Shown here piece by piece: positions 54,145 to 63,901 of a DNA stretch of 64,000 nt (within the stretch, counting starts at the first letter, position 1; every line of letters starts with the position of its first letter). The translations under genes and the position numbers were made by a program. The DNA comes from Mongoliibacter ruber. GTDB taxonomy: Bacteria; Bacteroidota; Bacteroidia; Cytophagales; Cyclobacteriaceae. The stretch lies in contig NZ_PVTR01000011.1 of assembly GCF_003003005.1 (NCBI RefSeq), positions 62,001-126,000 on the forward strand. The letters are read 5' to 3'. The notes beneath the pieces were generated by a model. That model worked only from the letters and a program-made list of their open reading frames with translations. It ran no database searches and was not told the origin of the DNA.

Positions 54145-56600
54145 GCTGTATTTTTGCCTAACATTTTAAGGAATTCTTCTTCGGAAATCAGTTTGACACC
54201 CATTTTTTGTGCTTTTTCTTTTTTGCTTGGTCCCATGTCTTCGCCTTCTATGATAAAGGATAATGCCTTGGAAACGGATTTCACATATTGTCCGCCGTTG
54301 GCTTCTACAAAGTCTATGATTTCGTCTCGCTTAAAATTATTGAGTTTTCCCGATGCAAGTATTTTCATTCCATCAAGAGCATTGGATTGAAGTTCTTTTT
54401 CATCTTCTATTACCTCAAAATTCAACCCATGTGATTTCAACCTTTCTATCATCCTTAGGTTTTCTTCATCTGCAAAATAGTCAAAAATGCTGGTTACCAG
54501 CGTGTCACCCACTCCATTCACTTCAATCAACTGCTCGGTGGTGGCGACTTTAAGGTTTTCCAGACTTTTGAAGTGACGAGCAAGAATCTGGGCTGTATTT
54601 TCCCCTACGTTTCTAATGCCCAACCCAAATAGCACCTTTTCAAAAGGTTGTGTCTTGGATGATTTGATACCGCTCATCATATTGGAAATAACACCTTCCT
54701 GAAAAGTATTGGCCTTGAGTTTTTTGATTCTATCCTCTATTTCACCACTGATAGGGAGGTTCAGCTTGAGCATAATTCGGTGTATGGTATTTTCCTTGAG
54801 GGAGGCTTTAGCGATTTTTTCCAAGTCTACATAATTGCCGATCAATTGGTACAATACCACAGGAACTGGAAGGAATTCTTCAATTTTTGGAAAGCCTGCT
54901 TGTCCAAGGCTATCAATCAATCTTTGAATACTGCCGACATTCTGGGCTGTTTTTTTGTTTGCCTTCCTGATGAAATCCTGAAACCTGACCAAAACTTCCT
55001 CCAATGGGAATGCTGTATTTTGTTCTAGAAATTTGCTGATGGCACTAAGAGCAAGACCTTCTGTCAAAGCGAAAAGTGCCTTTGTCAGGGAGATGTATAA
55101 AATACCCTCATCACTCTTTTGGTATTGATCCTGACTCATTTCAAGTCCGAGCAATTCATCAGCCTTTGATTCCAAATCATAAAGATCAGCTGGATCTTTG
55201 ATATAACCTTGGTCTATGAGCGTTCGGATTCTTTCTGTGCCTAGAGAGTCGATATCCATGGCTCTTTTGTGGAGGAAGTGTTCGATTTTACCCAAAACCT
55301 GTGGCGGGCAGGATTTGGTGTTTGGGCAGAAATGCTTTGCTTCTCCTTCTTTCCTCTCAAGTGCGGTACCACATTCCGGACAATGGTCAATGTATTGAAT
55401 GGGTTTAGCTCCATCGAGTCTACTGTCTTCAACTACTTCGGTGATTTTGGGTATGATTTCTCCGCCTTTCTCTACCAAGACAGCGTCCCCTTCGTGCAGG
55501 CCTAATCGCTCAATTTCATTTGCATTGTGCAAGGAGGCCCTTTTGACCGTGGTCCCTGCCAAGTGAACGGGAGACAAGTTGGCCACAGGAGTAATGGCAC
55601 CCGTCCGGCCTACCTGATAGGTGATAGAAAGCAACCTGCTTTCAGCACTTTCAGCTTTGTATTTGTAGGCAATGGCCCAGCGTGGTATTTTGGCAGTAAA
55701 GCCCAGTTCTTCTCGCTGATCATAATTATTGACCTTGAGCACAACTCCATCTGTGTCCAGTGGAAGTTCAAAACGTTTTTCCCTCCATGCCTCTATGTAA
55801 GCAAGCACTTCTTTTATTGAGTCACATTTGGAATAGGTCTGGGATACATTGAAACCCCATTTTTCTATCAACTTGATCGCTTCTTCGTGGGTATCTACTC
55901 CGATTTCATCCCCCAAGAGCTGATAAAAATAGCAGTTCAACCTTCTTTTGGCAACGATGCTGCTATCCTGCATTTTGACTGTGCCAGAGGCGGCATTCCT
56001 AGGATTAGCCAATAGTGCATCACCAGCGGCTTCTCTTTCTGCATTGATTTTGTCAAACTCTTTTCTTGGCAGGAAGATTTCACCCCTTACCTCAAAAAAG
56101 TCAGGAATATTATCTCCTTTAATGTGAAGGGGGATATTTCTTATGGTCCTAATATTCTCGGTTACTACATCTCCTTTTGTTCCGTCCCCACGGGTCACGG
56201 CACGGATCAACTTGCCGTTTTCATAGACCAAGCTAATTGCGACACCATCAAACTTCATTTCACAGAAATATTCGTAATTCCTATGTTCAAGCCCTTTGGC
56301 TACCCTTTCATCAAATGCCAAAAGTTCCTCATCTGAATAAGTATTGCCCAAAGAAAGCATCCTAGATCCGTGAAGAGCAGTCTCAAATTCTTTGGTAATG
56401 GTTCCACCAACCCGCTGACTGGGACTATCTGCTTCCAGGTATTCGGGAAATTCGCTTTCCAGGCGGACCAGTTCTTCTAACAGTTTATCAAAATCAAAAT
56501 CGGAAATTTCCGTCCTATCTTCCTGATAATAAAGGTGATTGTGGTGATTGATTTGCTGGGTCAATTCTTTGATTCGGGCTTGGGCCTGTTCTGCAGTCAT
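54141..56600 (-). CDS. ligA: NAD-dependent DNA ligase with internal insertion
   Basis: The 819-residue ligase seals nicks in replication and repair using NAD. Domain Ia is at about 1-70 and the adenylation domain contains KFDG with K116 as the AMP-accepting lysine. An OB-fold (about 320-400) is followed by a zinc finger with C407, C410, C425 and C431, an HhH domain, and a C-terminal BRCT domain (about 742-819). Typical LigA is 660-700 residues. Here about 140 residues (488-630; bases 54711-55139) are inserted in the HhH region, between DELLGLE and FQEGVISNMMSGIKSSK, which would normally be contiguous. The insert is mostly helical and not recognised. It is the first gene of the operon. Confidence 0.95.
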   Translation of the reverse strand: MTAEQAQARIKELTQQINHHNHLYYQEDRTEISDFDFDKLLEELVRLESEFPEYLEADSPSQRVGGTITKEFETALHGSRMLSLGNTYSDEELLAFDERVAKGLEHRNYEYFCEMKFDGVAISLVYENGKLIRAVTRGDGTKGDVVTENIRTIRNIPLHIKGDNIPDFFEVRGEIFLPRKEFDKINAEREAAGDALLANPRNAASGTVKMQDSSIVAKRRLNCYFYQLLGDEIGVDTHEEAIKLIEKWGFNVSQTYSKCDSIKEVLAYIEAWREKRFELPLDTDGVVLKVNNYDQREELGFTAKIPRWAIAYKYKAESAESRLLSITYQVGRTGAITPVANLSPVHLAGTTVKRASLHNANEIERLGLHEGDAVLVEKGGEIIPKITEVVEDSRLDGAKPIQYIDHCPECGTALERKEGEAKHFCPNTKSCPPQVLGKIEHFLHKRAMDIDSLGTERIRTLIDQGYIKDPADLYDLESKADELLGLEMSQDQYQKSDEGILYISLTKALFALTEGLALSAISKFLEQNTAFPLEEVLVRFQDFIRKANKKTAQNVGSIQRLIDSLGQAGFPKIEEFLPVPVVLYQLIGNYVDLEKIAKASLKENTIHRIMLKLNLPISGEIEDRIKKLKANTFQEGVISNMMSGIKSSKTQPFEKVLFGLGIRNVGENTAQILARHFKSLENLKVATTEQLIEVNGVGDTLVTSIFDYFADEENLRMIERLKSHGLNFEVIEDEKELQSNALDGMKILASGKLNNFKRDEIIDFVEANGGQYVKSVSKALSFIIEGEDMGPSKKEKAQKMGVKLISEEEFLKMLGKNTA

Positions 56601-56696
56601 AAAATTTCAAAAGAGTCTTGATTGACAATAAGTCAAAATTAAGCTTTGTGTAAACAAACACAAAGGAAAGATTCCATGGGAAGTCATTTTAATGCT

Positions 56697-56730
56697 TTGG
56701 TCAGTTTGTAAATGGGATTAATTATATTTG
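56697..56730 (+). promoter_or_regulatory. Promoter of the second TetR gene
   Basis: A TTG near 56697-56699 and a perfect -7 element TATATTTG (56723-56730) are about 23 bp apart. The -7 box ends 17 bp before the ATG at 56748. Confidence 0.5.
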
Positions 56731-56747
56731 CCTCCCATTCGGCAACT

Positions 56748-57380
56748 ATGAGTAAAAAAGCAGATATAGAAAATAGGATTTTGGTGGTGTCATACCAGCT
56801 CTTTTTGAAGCAGGGGTATAAAAACACCACCATGGATGATATTGCGCAGGAACTTTCTATGAGTAAAAAAACCCTGTATAAATATTTTCCCGGTAAAATG
56901 GAATTGCTTTCGGCCACATTTGATGTACTCAAAACCAGGTTGGCAATCAAGGTCCAGACATTGTTGGACAATAGGTATATTCCATTTGCTGCAAAGCTCA
57001 AATCACTCTTGACTGTAGTGGCTACTGATTTGGCACCCATCAATCCTGAACTCTTGGAAGATTTGCGTGATCATGCTCCGGAAGTTTGGAAAGAGTTGCA
57101 GGAATATATCAGAGAAGCGGCCTATCTGAGATTCAGTAAATTGATTCAGGAAGGAATGGAAAAGGGGTATGTTGCAAGTCATGTCAACATCAGTTTGGTG
57201 GTGTTTCTCTATGCATCTGCCATCCAAAATCTTATTGACCCCAAGTTTCTTTCACAATTCCCTAAAGAAATGAGGGATAAAATGGGACTTAAAACTTCAG
57301 AAATATACGATCAAGCTATTCAGATCATTTATCAAGGTATCCTTACAGATGAAGCCAAAGAAGAATACCAACAAACTTAA
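56748..57380 (+). CDS. TetR/AcrR family transcriptional regulator
   Basis: From the ATG at 56748 the protein is 210 residues (MSKKADIENRILVVSYQLFLKQGY). The in-frame ATG at 56712 lies upstream of the -7 box, so it is rejected. The HTH reads TTMDDIAQELSMSKKTLYKYF, a standard TetR recognition segment, and the remaining helices form the effector domain with LEDLRDHAPEVWKELQEYI. It precedes metG by 43 bp on the same strand, but there is no reason to think it controls that gene. The ligand is unknown. Confidence 0.9.
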   Translation: MSKKADIENRILVVSYQLFLKQGYKNTTMDDIAQELSMSKKTLYKYFPGKMELLSATFDVLKTRLAIKVQTLLDNRYIPFAAKLKSLLTVVATDLAPINPELLEDLRDHAPEVWKELQEYIREAAYLRFSKLIQEGMEKGYVASHVNISLVVFLYASAIQNLIDPKFLSQFPKEMRDKMGLKTSEIYDQAIQIIYQGILTDEAKEEYQQT

Positions 57381-57423
57381 TCACTTCAAGATTTACTTAA
57401 TTACCAGATTTCCTTTTTGATTT

Positions 57424-59484
57424 ATGAAAAACCAATCATTCAAAAGATATACAGTTACTTCGGCACTTCCATATGCGAATGGACCATTACATATTGGTCA
57501 TTTAGCGGGCTGCTATATTCCATCAGACATCTATGTGAGGTATCTTAGGTCCATGGGCCGAGATGTGGCTTATGTATGCGGCTCAGATGAACATGGTGTT
57601 GCCATTACCATTAAAGCAAGAAAAGAGGGTATCACCCCACAGGAAGTGGTAGACAGGTATCATGACATGATGAAGAAGAGTTTTGGTGAATTTGGAATCA
57701 GTTTTGACCACTATTCCAGGACTTCGGCCAAAATACATCATGAAACAGCTTCTGAGTTTTTCAAAGACCTTTATGATAAAAAGGAATTTTTGGAGCAAAC
57801 CACCGAACAGTATTACGACGAGGAGGCAGGGCAGTTTTTGGCTGACCGGTACATTGAAGGCACTTGTCCAAAATGCGGCCATGAAGGCGCTTACGGTGAC
57901 CAATGTGAAAAATGCGGTTCTTCTTTGAGCCCAACAGAACTGATCAACCCCATTTCCAAATTGTCAGGTAGCACACCTGTTTTGAAAGAAACCAAGCATT
58001 GGTTTTTGGATTTGGCCAGGTACACCGAATTCCTGAAAAACTGGATTTTGGTAGAACATGAGTCTGACTGGAAAAATAATGTACTTGGCCAATGCCGCTC
58101 TTGGCTGGAAGCCGGAGAAGGCTTGCAGGCTCGGTCAATGACCAGAGATATGGATTGGGGAATTCCTGTCCCAGTCGAAGGTGCCGAAGGAAAAGTATTG
58201 TATGTGTGGTTTGATGCACCTATTGGATACATATCCTCTACTAAAGAATGGGCTGCGGAGAAAGGGATTGACTGGGAGCCTTATTGGAAAGACAAGGATA
58301 CCAAGCTGGTTCATTTTATCGGGAAAGACAATATTGTGTTTCATTGTATCATTTTTCCTGCGATTCTCAAGACACATGGGGAGTTTGTACTTCCCGAAAA
58401 TGTGCCTGCCAATGAATTTCTAAACCTTGAAGGAGATAAAATTTCCACCTCCAGAAACTGGGCGGTATGGTTGCATGAGTACCTAGAGGAATTCCCAGGT
58501 AAACAGGATGTATTGAGGTATGTACTTACCGCCAATGCGCCTGAGACCAAAGACAATGACTTTACCTGGAAGGATTTTCAGTCCAGGAACAATTCCGAGT
58601 TGGTCGCTATCTATGGTAATTTTGTGAACAGGGCAGTAGTACTGACCCATAAGTTTTTTGATGGAAATGTGCCGGATGTAGGAGATCTTCATGGGATTGA
58701 CAAAGACGTATTGGAAGAGATCAAGGCCTTTCCTGAGAAAATAGCGGCTTCAATTGAAAGGTACAGGTTTAGAGAAGCGCTGTCTATTGTGATGGATTTT
58801 GCAAGAACGGGCAATAAGTACCTCGCAGATACAGAACCTTGGAAAACCATCAAAACAGATAAAGAAAGAACAGGCACAATACTTAATATTGCTTTGAATA
58901 TCGCAGCTAATCTTGCGGTGGTAGGAGAGCCGTTTTTGCCATTCACTTCTCAGAAAATATTCGAGATGTTCAGTCTGGAAGATCTAAAATGGGCTGATGC
59001 CGGAAGGATAGATATTCTTCAGTCAGGAGTCAAAATTAATCCAGCTGCACTTTTATTTGAAAAAATAGAAGACAATGTGGTGGAAGCACAAGTGAATAAA
59101 TTATTGGAATCGAAAAAACAAAACGAATTGGCCAACGCCAAAGCAGCACCTATGAAAGAGATTATCACTTATGATGATTTTGTGAAACTGGACATGAGAG
59201 TAGTCAAAGTATTGACTGCTGAAGCCATGCCGAAGTCCAAAAAATTACTCAAACTTACCGTGGAAACAGGTTTGGGAAAAAGAACAGTGCTTTCCGGTGT
59301 GGCCGAGCATTTCAAACCGGAGGATTTAGTCGGTAGGCAAGTTGTCATGTTGATCAACCTCGCTCCGAGAAAAATGATGGGAATAGATTCTGAGGGCATG
59401 ATTTTGATGGCAGAGGATAAGGATGGTAGCCTGAAATTGCTACAACCCCATGAGGCTACTGCGGATGGGTCTACCATTTCGTAA
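57424..59484 (+). CDS. metG: Methionyl-tRNA synthetase
   Basis: The 686-residue class I enzyme charges tRNA-Met. HIGH is at residues 23-26 in [11 protein letters not shown]. The zinc-binding insert has [18 protein letters not shown] (near 144-161), a complete four-cysteine site. The KMSKS loop is present as GDKISTSRN. The anticodon-binding helical domain contains [14 protein letters not shown]. The C-terminal EMAP/Trbp111-like tRNA-binding domain (about 580-686) starts [18 protein letters not shown]. The C-terminal domain makes it the dimer-forming long form. A strong terminator follows 27 bp after the stop. Confidence 0.98.
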   Translation: MKNQSFKRYTVTSALPYANGPLHIGHLAGCYIPSDIYVRYLRSMGRDVAYVCGSDEHGVAITIKARKEGITPQEVVDRYHDMMKKSFGEFGISFDHYSRTSAKIHHETASEFFKDLYDKKEFLEQTTEQYYDEEAGQFLADRYIEGTCPKCGHEGAYGDQCEKCGSSLSPTELINPISKLSGSTPVLKETKHWFLDLARYTEFLKNWILVEHESDWKNNVLGQCRSWLEAGEGLQARSMTRDMDWGIPVPVEGAEGKVLYVWFDAPIGYISSTKEWAAEKGIDWEPYWKDKDTKLVHFIGKDNIVFHCIIFPAILKTHGEFVLPENVPANEFLNLEGDKISTSRNWAVWLHEYLEEFPGKQDVLRYVLTANAPETKDNDFTWKDFQSRNNSELVAIYGNFVNRAVVLTHKFFDGNVPDVGDLHGIDKDVLEEIKAFPEKIAASIERYRFREALSIVMDFARTGNKYLADTEPWKTIKTDKERTGTILNIALNIAANLAVVGEPFLPFTSQKIFEMFSLEDLKWADAGRIDILQSGVKINPAALLFEKIEDNVVEAQVNKLLESKKQNELANAKAAPMKEIITYDDFVKLDMRVVKVLTAEAMPKSKKLLKLTVETGLGKRTVLSGVAEHFKPEDLVGRQVVMLINLAPRKMMGIDSEGMILMAEDKDGSLKLLQPHEATADGSTIS

Positions 59485-59511
59485 ATAAATTGATTTGAAT
59501 TTTAGTCATTT

Positions 59512-59548
59512 ACAGGCAGGAACGATTGTGTTTCCTGCCTGTTTTTTT
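59512..59548 (+). terminator. Terminator of metG
   Basis: ACAGGCAGGAA (59512-59522) pairs with TTCCTGCCTGT (59532-59542), followed by a T-run. Confidence 0.9.
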
Positions 59549-60349
59549 ATAGGCTTAATGCAATGCCAAAATTTGCTAAGATAATTCTGAAATCAATCAG
59601 ATCTTCTATAAAATAACCGTAAGAAGCTCCTCTAGCCAAAGTCCAGTATTGATGTGGATGGTCGGACCTTAGGTAACTGAAGGATAAAAATGCGTTGGTT
59701 TTTTGATAGAGTGGATATGAAGCCTTAAGATCTAAACCGTAAACCAATGCGTTTAGCCTTCCTGGGACCGAGTTGTCGGCAAGTGGTGCGGGACGAAAGA
59801 GAATTGGGTCATAATCCTAAGAGTAAAAAGGGAATTCTAAGGCGTTTTGCCCCATTAGTCCGGCAAAAGAAAACTCAAAATTTTTAATTTTAAGACTATG
59901 CCCAAATCCTAGAAAAATCAGATTTGCTTGGTAATTGTCGCTGGTTAAAAAACCAGGGAATACGAATTCATTTCCCCAAAAATCTATAAGAAAACGGAAA
60001 TTCTCATCATAATACTGCTGTTGCGGATTGGTGTTGATGCTGTTATTTGTACTTATGTAATTGAGGTTAACAAAAAATGAGGGATCAATCGTGTACGTCA
60101 ATTTTAAGCCGTAATTGTATCCGATTTGTGCTTGGCCACCTTTGTCTTTTGGGAATCCCCGAAAACTTCCAGGACGATCTTCTGAAGAATTTAGCACGAG
60201 AGAATTTTTTACATTTACCGCGCTGAAATTCCCAATAGGAAGAGCTGCTCCTCCAAAAACACCAATTTCAAAATTCTCCAGAAATGAACTTTGTCCAAAG
60301 AGTTGATTTGAGGTCAAAAGTAGAAGAAACAAAAAAACTTTTTAATCAT
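59547..60349 (-). pseudogene. Disrupted outer-membrane beta-barrel protein gene
   Basis: The original gene appears to run from an ATG at 60349 to the stop at 59547 (about 267 codons), but it carries two lesions. The start reads MIKKFF, then a run of seven T (60331-60337 on the plus strand as A7); one more T would join it in frame to LFLLLLTSNQLFGQSS, a perfect signal peptide. An in-frame TAG at 59817-59819 then interrupts the barrel, after which the same frame resumes (DYDPILFRPAPLADNSVPG) to the last strand FRIILANFGIALSL. Strands such as IGYNYGLKLTYTID and FFVNLNYIST mark the barrel. The gene is probably dead, or switchable at the T-tract only if the TAG is also read through. Confidence 0.8.
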
Positions 60350-60561
60350 ATCAACATCTTAAAATCTAAAACTTAAGTTAGTTAATTTGAAGGGTTATTT
60401 AAATGATTATATGAAAAAATCCTTTAATAACTTCACTATTTCTTATTTAAAGAACTAATATTATTTAAGGTAAGGATTAGATTTTTCATCTCCTGTTTCA
60501 TATTTCCCGACAATTTGAGTAACTTAAAAACAAACCTCTTAACAAGCATAATTTTTAATCT

Positions 60562-61989
60562 ATGAATACTGAAAATTACCAGTCCGGTGAGAATTTTGAT
60601 GAAATGTTCACCGAAGAGGGTCAGTGTAGACCCCATTATTCTGAATTTCTTGACCAAGTAAAAAAAACCAGTCCAAAAAAGATGTCCCAATTGCAGTTTT
60701 CTGCAAATAAGACGCAGGTAGCTATGGGGATGACTTTCAATGTCTATCATGATAATCAGGGAACTGAGAAAATTCTTCATTTGGACATTGTTCCCAGGAT
60801 TATTCCGCGAAAAGAATGGGAACATCTTGAGGCAGGCTTAAAGCAAAGGATCAAAGCCCTGAATCTCTTCCTGGATGATATTTATAATGAGCGAAAAATC
60901 CTCAAGGATAAAGTAGTTCCGGAAGATTTGATTTTGAAAAGTCAGGATTATCTAGAGCCCTGTATAGGTCTCAAACCCCCAAAAGGAATATGGTGCCACA
61001 TTACAGGTACAGATTTGGTTCGAGACAAAAGCGGAGAATATTATATTCTTGAAGATAATCTAAGATGTCCATCAGGTGTATCCTATATGCTAGAAAGCCG
61101 GGAGATTATCAAGCGGGCCTATCCGGACTTGATTAATCAGCTTGGAGTCATGCCCGTATCGGATTATCCTGTGAAACTACTCAAAATGCTGCAGTTTCTT
61201 TCAGACAAGGAAAATCCTGTAATCGGTGTGCTGACTCCAGGAATTTATAATTCTGCTTACTTCGAGCATTCTTATTTGGCTTTGCAAATGGGAGTGGAGC
61301 TGGTTTCTGGTGTGGATCTTATCGTGAAAGATAAAAAAGTATACATGCAGACCACCAAGGGTTTGGAACAAATCGATGTCCTATACAGAAGAATAGATGA
61401 CACTTTTATGGATCCAGAGGTCTTCAATCCCGAATCCATGTTGGGTGTTCCTGGGCTATTTGAAGCGTATAAAGCTGGAAATATAGCCATTGCCAATGCA
61501 CCGGGTACAGGAGTAGCCGATGATAAAGCCGTCTATGCCTATGTTCCTCGTATTATTGAATACTATTTGAACGAAAAACCTATTTTAAACAATGTGCCTA
61601 CCTACCTCTGCAGAGAAGAAAAAGACAGAAACTATGTCTTGGAAAATATTGAGGAGTTGGTGATCAAAGAAACCAATGCTGCTGGTGGATATGGGATGAT
61701 GATCGGGCCGAAAGCTACTGTTGAAGAACATGCAAAGTTCAGAAATCTCATTAAAAACAATCCAAATAACTACATAGCGCAGCCCACCTTGTCGCTTTCC
61801 ACGGTGCCAACTCTTACTGATGAGGGACTGGCAGGCAGACATGTGGATTTACGACCTTATATTCTGTATGGTGAAGAAATAGAAGTGATTCCCGGTGCCC
61901 TTACCAGGGTAGCTTTGAAAAAGGGTTCATTGGTTGTCAACAGTTCACAAGGTGGGGGAAGTAAAGATACTTGGGTTCTTTATAAATAA
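60562..61989 (+). CDS. Circularly permuted ATP-grasp protein (DUF404/DUF407 type)
   Basis: A 475-residue cytosolic protein of the circularly permuted ATP-grasp family (CP_ATPgrasp). Recognised features include the N-terminal RPHYSEFLDQV, the central DNLRCPSGVSYMLESREI, the glycine-rich GGYGMMIGPKA near 374-384 (nucleotide-binding part) and the C-terminal VVNSSQGGGSKDTWVL. The family is predicted to ligate carboxylates to amines, in keeping with peptide synthesis, but no substrate is known. It is the first gene in a set with alpha-E, Anbu and transglutaminase genes, which is how this family typically occurs. The 191-bp gap to the next gene contains the hexamer array. Confidence 0.93.
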   Translation: MNTENYQSGENFDEMFTEEGQCRPHYSEFLDQVKKTSPKKMSQLQFSANKTQVAMGMTFNVYHDNQGTEKILHLDIVPRIIPRKEWEHLEAGLKQRIKALNLFLDDIYNERKILKDKVVPEDLILKSQDYLEPCIGLKPPKGIWCHITGTDLVRDKSGEYYILEDNLRCPSGVSYMLESREIIKRAYPDLINQLGVMPVSDYPVKLLKMLQFLSDKENPVIGVLTPGIYNSAYFEHSYLALQMGVELVSGVDLIVKDKKVYMQTTKGLEQIDVLYRRIDDTFMDPEVFNPESMLGVPGLFEAYKAGNIAIANAPGTGVADDKAVYAYVPRIIEYYLNEKPILNNVPTYLCREEKDRNYVLENIEELVIKETNAAGGYGMMIGPKATVEEHAKFRNLIKNNPNNYIAQPTLSLSTVPTLTDEGLAGRHVDLRPYILYGEEIEVIPGALTRVALKKGSLVVNSSQGGGSKDTWVLYK

Positions 61990-62016
61990 TTTTGTAAGTA
62001 GTTATAAGACTTGGCT

Positions 62017-62108
62017 GATATTCATTGATATTGGATATTGATCGATATTAATAGAAATAATGTGGAAATAAAATATCCATAAATATCAATTTAATATCTA
62101 CAAATATC
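62017..62108. repeat. Mirror array of GATATT/AATATC hexamers
   Basis: Four GATATT start at 62017, 62027, 62034 and 62044, and four AATATC (the reverse complement) start at 62072, 62082, 62093 and 62103. Start-to-start steps are 10, 7, 10, then 28, then 10, 11, 10. The array lies between the ATP-grasp and alpha-E genes. It could be a multi-site operator with sites one helical turn apart, or a large imperfect hairpin in the mRNA. Confidence 0.85.
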
Positions 62109-62180
62109 ACAGAACTAACCTCTAGAGCATTAAAGCAAGAATAAATCATAGACTTTTAATTAAGCAGAAATAATAAAAAT

Positions 62181-63158
62181 ATGTTAAGTAGAGTAGCGAA
62201 CTCCATATATTGGCTGGGAAGGTACCTGGAAAGGGCTGAGAACTATGCCAGATTTATAGATGTAAATTTCAACCTGATGTTGGATCTTCCGCCAGACCTT
62301 AAGGAGCAATGGGAACCCTTGATTTTTGCCACAGGTGATCAGGAATTGTACACCACAAAGTATAAGGGTTTTGACAGGAAAGATGTGATTTTTTTCCTGA
62401 CATTTGATACAGACAACCCCAATTCTATTATTTCCTCTATTTCTTTTGCAAGGGAGAATGCCAGAGTGATCAGAGAAAATCTTACCAAAGAAACATGGGA
62501 AAAGCTCAATGAATTGTATCATTTTGTCCAAAAAAGAGCGACCAAGAAATCCTGGCTAAATGGAGATCCGAGACAGTTTTTCGAAGATGTGAAAAATCAG
62601 ATCTTGTTATTGTATGGGCTTGGTGAAAGTACGGTTGCCAGGACTGAAGGTTGGTATTTCAGGCAACTTGGACTTTATCTTGAGCGTGCCGACAAGACTA
62701 GCAGGATTGTTGATGTAAAGTATCATATATTGCTGCCGTCTGCATCTATGGTAGGAACTCCCTTAGATTTTCTGCATTGGACAGCATTGCTCAAGTCAGT
62801 GACAGCTTTCAATACTTACAGGAGGTTGTATGGGAATATAGAGCCTTCCAAGGTGGTGAATCTGTTGTTGCTGAATAAATATTTTCCAAGGTCTGTTTTT
62901 TATTGCTTGTCAGAAGCGGAAATTTGCCTGAATAAAATTTCGGGAAACGGGGATGGGAAAATAAACAGTGCGCAAAGAAAAATAGGTGCTTTGAGATCCA
63001 AATTAGAATTTGATGATGTAAATGAAATTATGTCAAAGGGCCTACATGAATACTTAGACGATTTGCAATTGAAAATAAACAATGTTTCAAACAGCATAAA
63101 CGAAAACTTCTTTCAAATCAAGGAGAACGTTATGACACAAAACCAAACTCAAGAATGA
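62181..63158 (+). CDS. Alpha-E domain protein (DUF403)
   Basis: A 325-residue all-helical cytosolic protein. The N-terminal signature MLSRVANSIYWLGRYLERAENYAR is the family hallmark (first 24 residues), and a second copy-like segment, YFRQLGLYLERADKTSRIVDVKYH (about 155-178), shows internal symmetry. No catalytic motif is known; the family is found with ATP-grasp and transglutaminase proteins and is predicted to be part of their complex. Its stop overlaps the Anbu start by four bases (ATGA), so these two are coupled. The long gap upstream with the hexamer array suggests that expression from here on may be separately controlled. Confidence 0.93.
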   Translation: MLSRVANSIYWLGRYLERAENYARFIDVNFNLMLDLPPDLKEQWEPLIFATGDQELYTTKYKGFDRKDVIFFLTFDTDNPNSIISSISFARENARVIRENLTKETWEKLNELYHFVQKRATKKSWLNGDPRQFFEDVKNQILLLYGLGESTVARTEGWYFRQLGLYLERADKTSRIVDVKYHILLPSASMVGTPLDFLHWTALLKSVTAFNTYRRLYGNIEPSKVVNLLLLNKYFPRSVFYCLSEAEICLNKISGNGDGKINSAQRKIGALRSKLEFDDVNEIMSKGLHEYLDDLQLKINNVSNSINENFFQIKENVMTQNQTQE

Positions 63159-63901
63159 CCTTTTGCTTAGGAATAAAAACCAAATATGGCCTTATTGGGC
63201 TCTCAGATACCAGGATTACATCTGGTACCGAGACGACCACTTCCAAAAAAGTATATACCGTAAATAGGGAAAAACACTCTTTTTTCATCATGACTTCTGG
63301 ACTAAGGTCCGTTAGGGATAAGGCTATAACTTATTTTACAGAAGTTATAGAAGACCAGGATTCTGAATTCAATAAGCTTTATAAGGCTGTGAATGAATTT
63401 GGAAATCAGATCAAAAGAGTAGCCAAGGAGGACAAGCAGTATTTGGAAGAGGCGGGTCTCTCATTCAATCTTTTTTCAATCATAGGCGGACAATTAGAGG
63501 ATGACAAGACACCAAAACTCTATCTTTTGTATCCGCAAGGCAACTGGATTGAAATCCGGAGGGGAACGCCCTTCGTTATCATCGGGAATTCCGGTTCGGG
63601 AAGTCCTGTTTTGAGGCGTTCATTAAGCTATGATGAATCCTTGGACTATGCCTTGAAATGTGCTTTTTTAGCCTTTGACGCGACAAGGATTTCAGCAAAT
63701 GATGTGGATTATCCCATTGATACGATTGTGTTGGAAAATGACAAATACCATATCGTAGAGCGTCGTTTTGAACACAAGGAATTGGAACATATTTCTACTT
63801 TTTGGAATGAAAGACTCAAAGAAGCGGTGAAAGAACTTCCTGCAGAAATTCTGCAAAAGGCATTTTTTGACGAGGAGATCCCGCAAGGAGCAGAGGTATG
63901 A
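63155..63901 (+). CDS. Anbu-type proteasome-related peptidase
   Basis: A 248-residue Ntn-hydrolase of the Anbu (ancestral beta-subunit) type. The protein begins MTFCLGIKTKYGLIGLSDTR: after removal of methionine, T2 would be the N-terminal nucleophile, with the supporting D18 and lysines K31/K32, as in proteasome beta-subunits. Unlike HslV or true beta-subunits it has no propeptide. GNSGSGSPVLRRSLSY and the following LALKCAFLAFDATR-like segment (about 147-180) match Anbu proteins. Studied Anbu assemblies form rings or helices, and their natural substrates are unresolved. It overlaps both neighbours by four bases. Confidence 0.92.
   Translation: MTFCLGIKTKYGLIGLSDTRITSGTETTTSKKVYTVNREKHSFFIMTSGLRSVRDKAITYFTEVIEDQDSEFNKLYKAVNEFGNQIKRVAKEDKQYLEEAGLSFNLFSIIGGQLEDDKTPKLYLLYPQGNWIEIRRGTPFVIIGNSGSGSPVLRRSLSYDESLDYALKCAFLAFDATRISANDVDYPIDTIVLENDKYHIVERRFEHKELEHISTFWNERLKEAVKELPAEILQKAFFDEEIPQGAEV

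Noticed and set aside
60436-60825. Minus-strand frame of 129 codons
   Set aside because: It overlaps the start of the ATP-grasp gene and is rich in residues typical of antisense AT-rich DNA.
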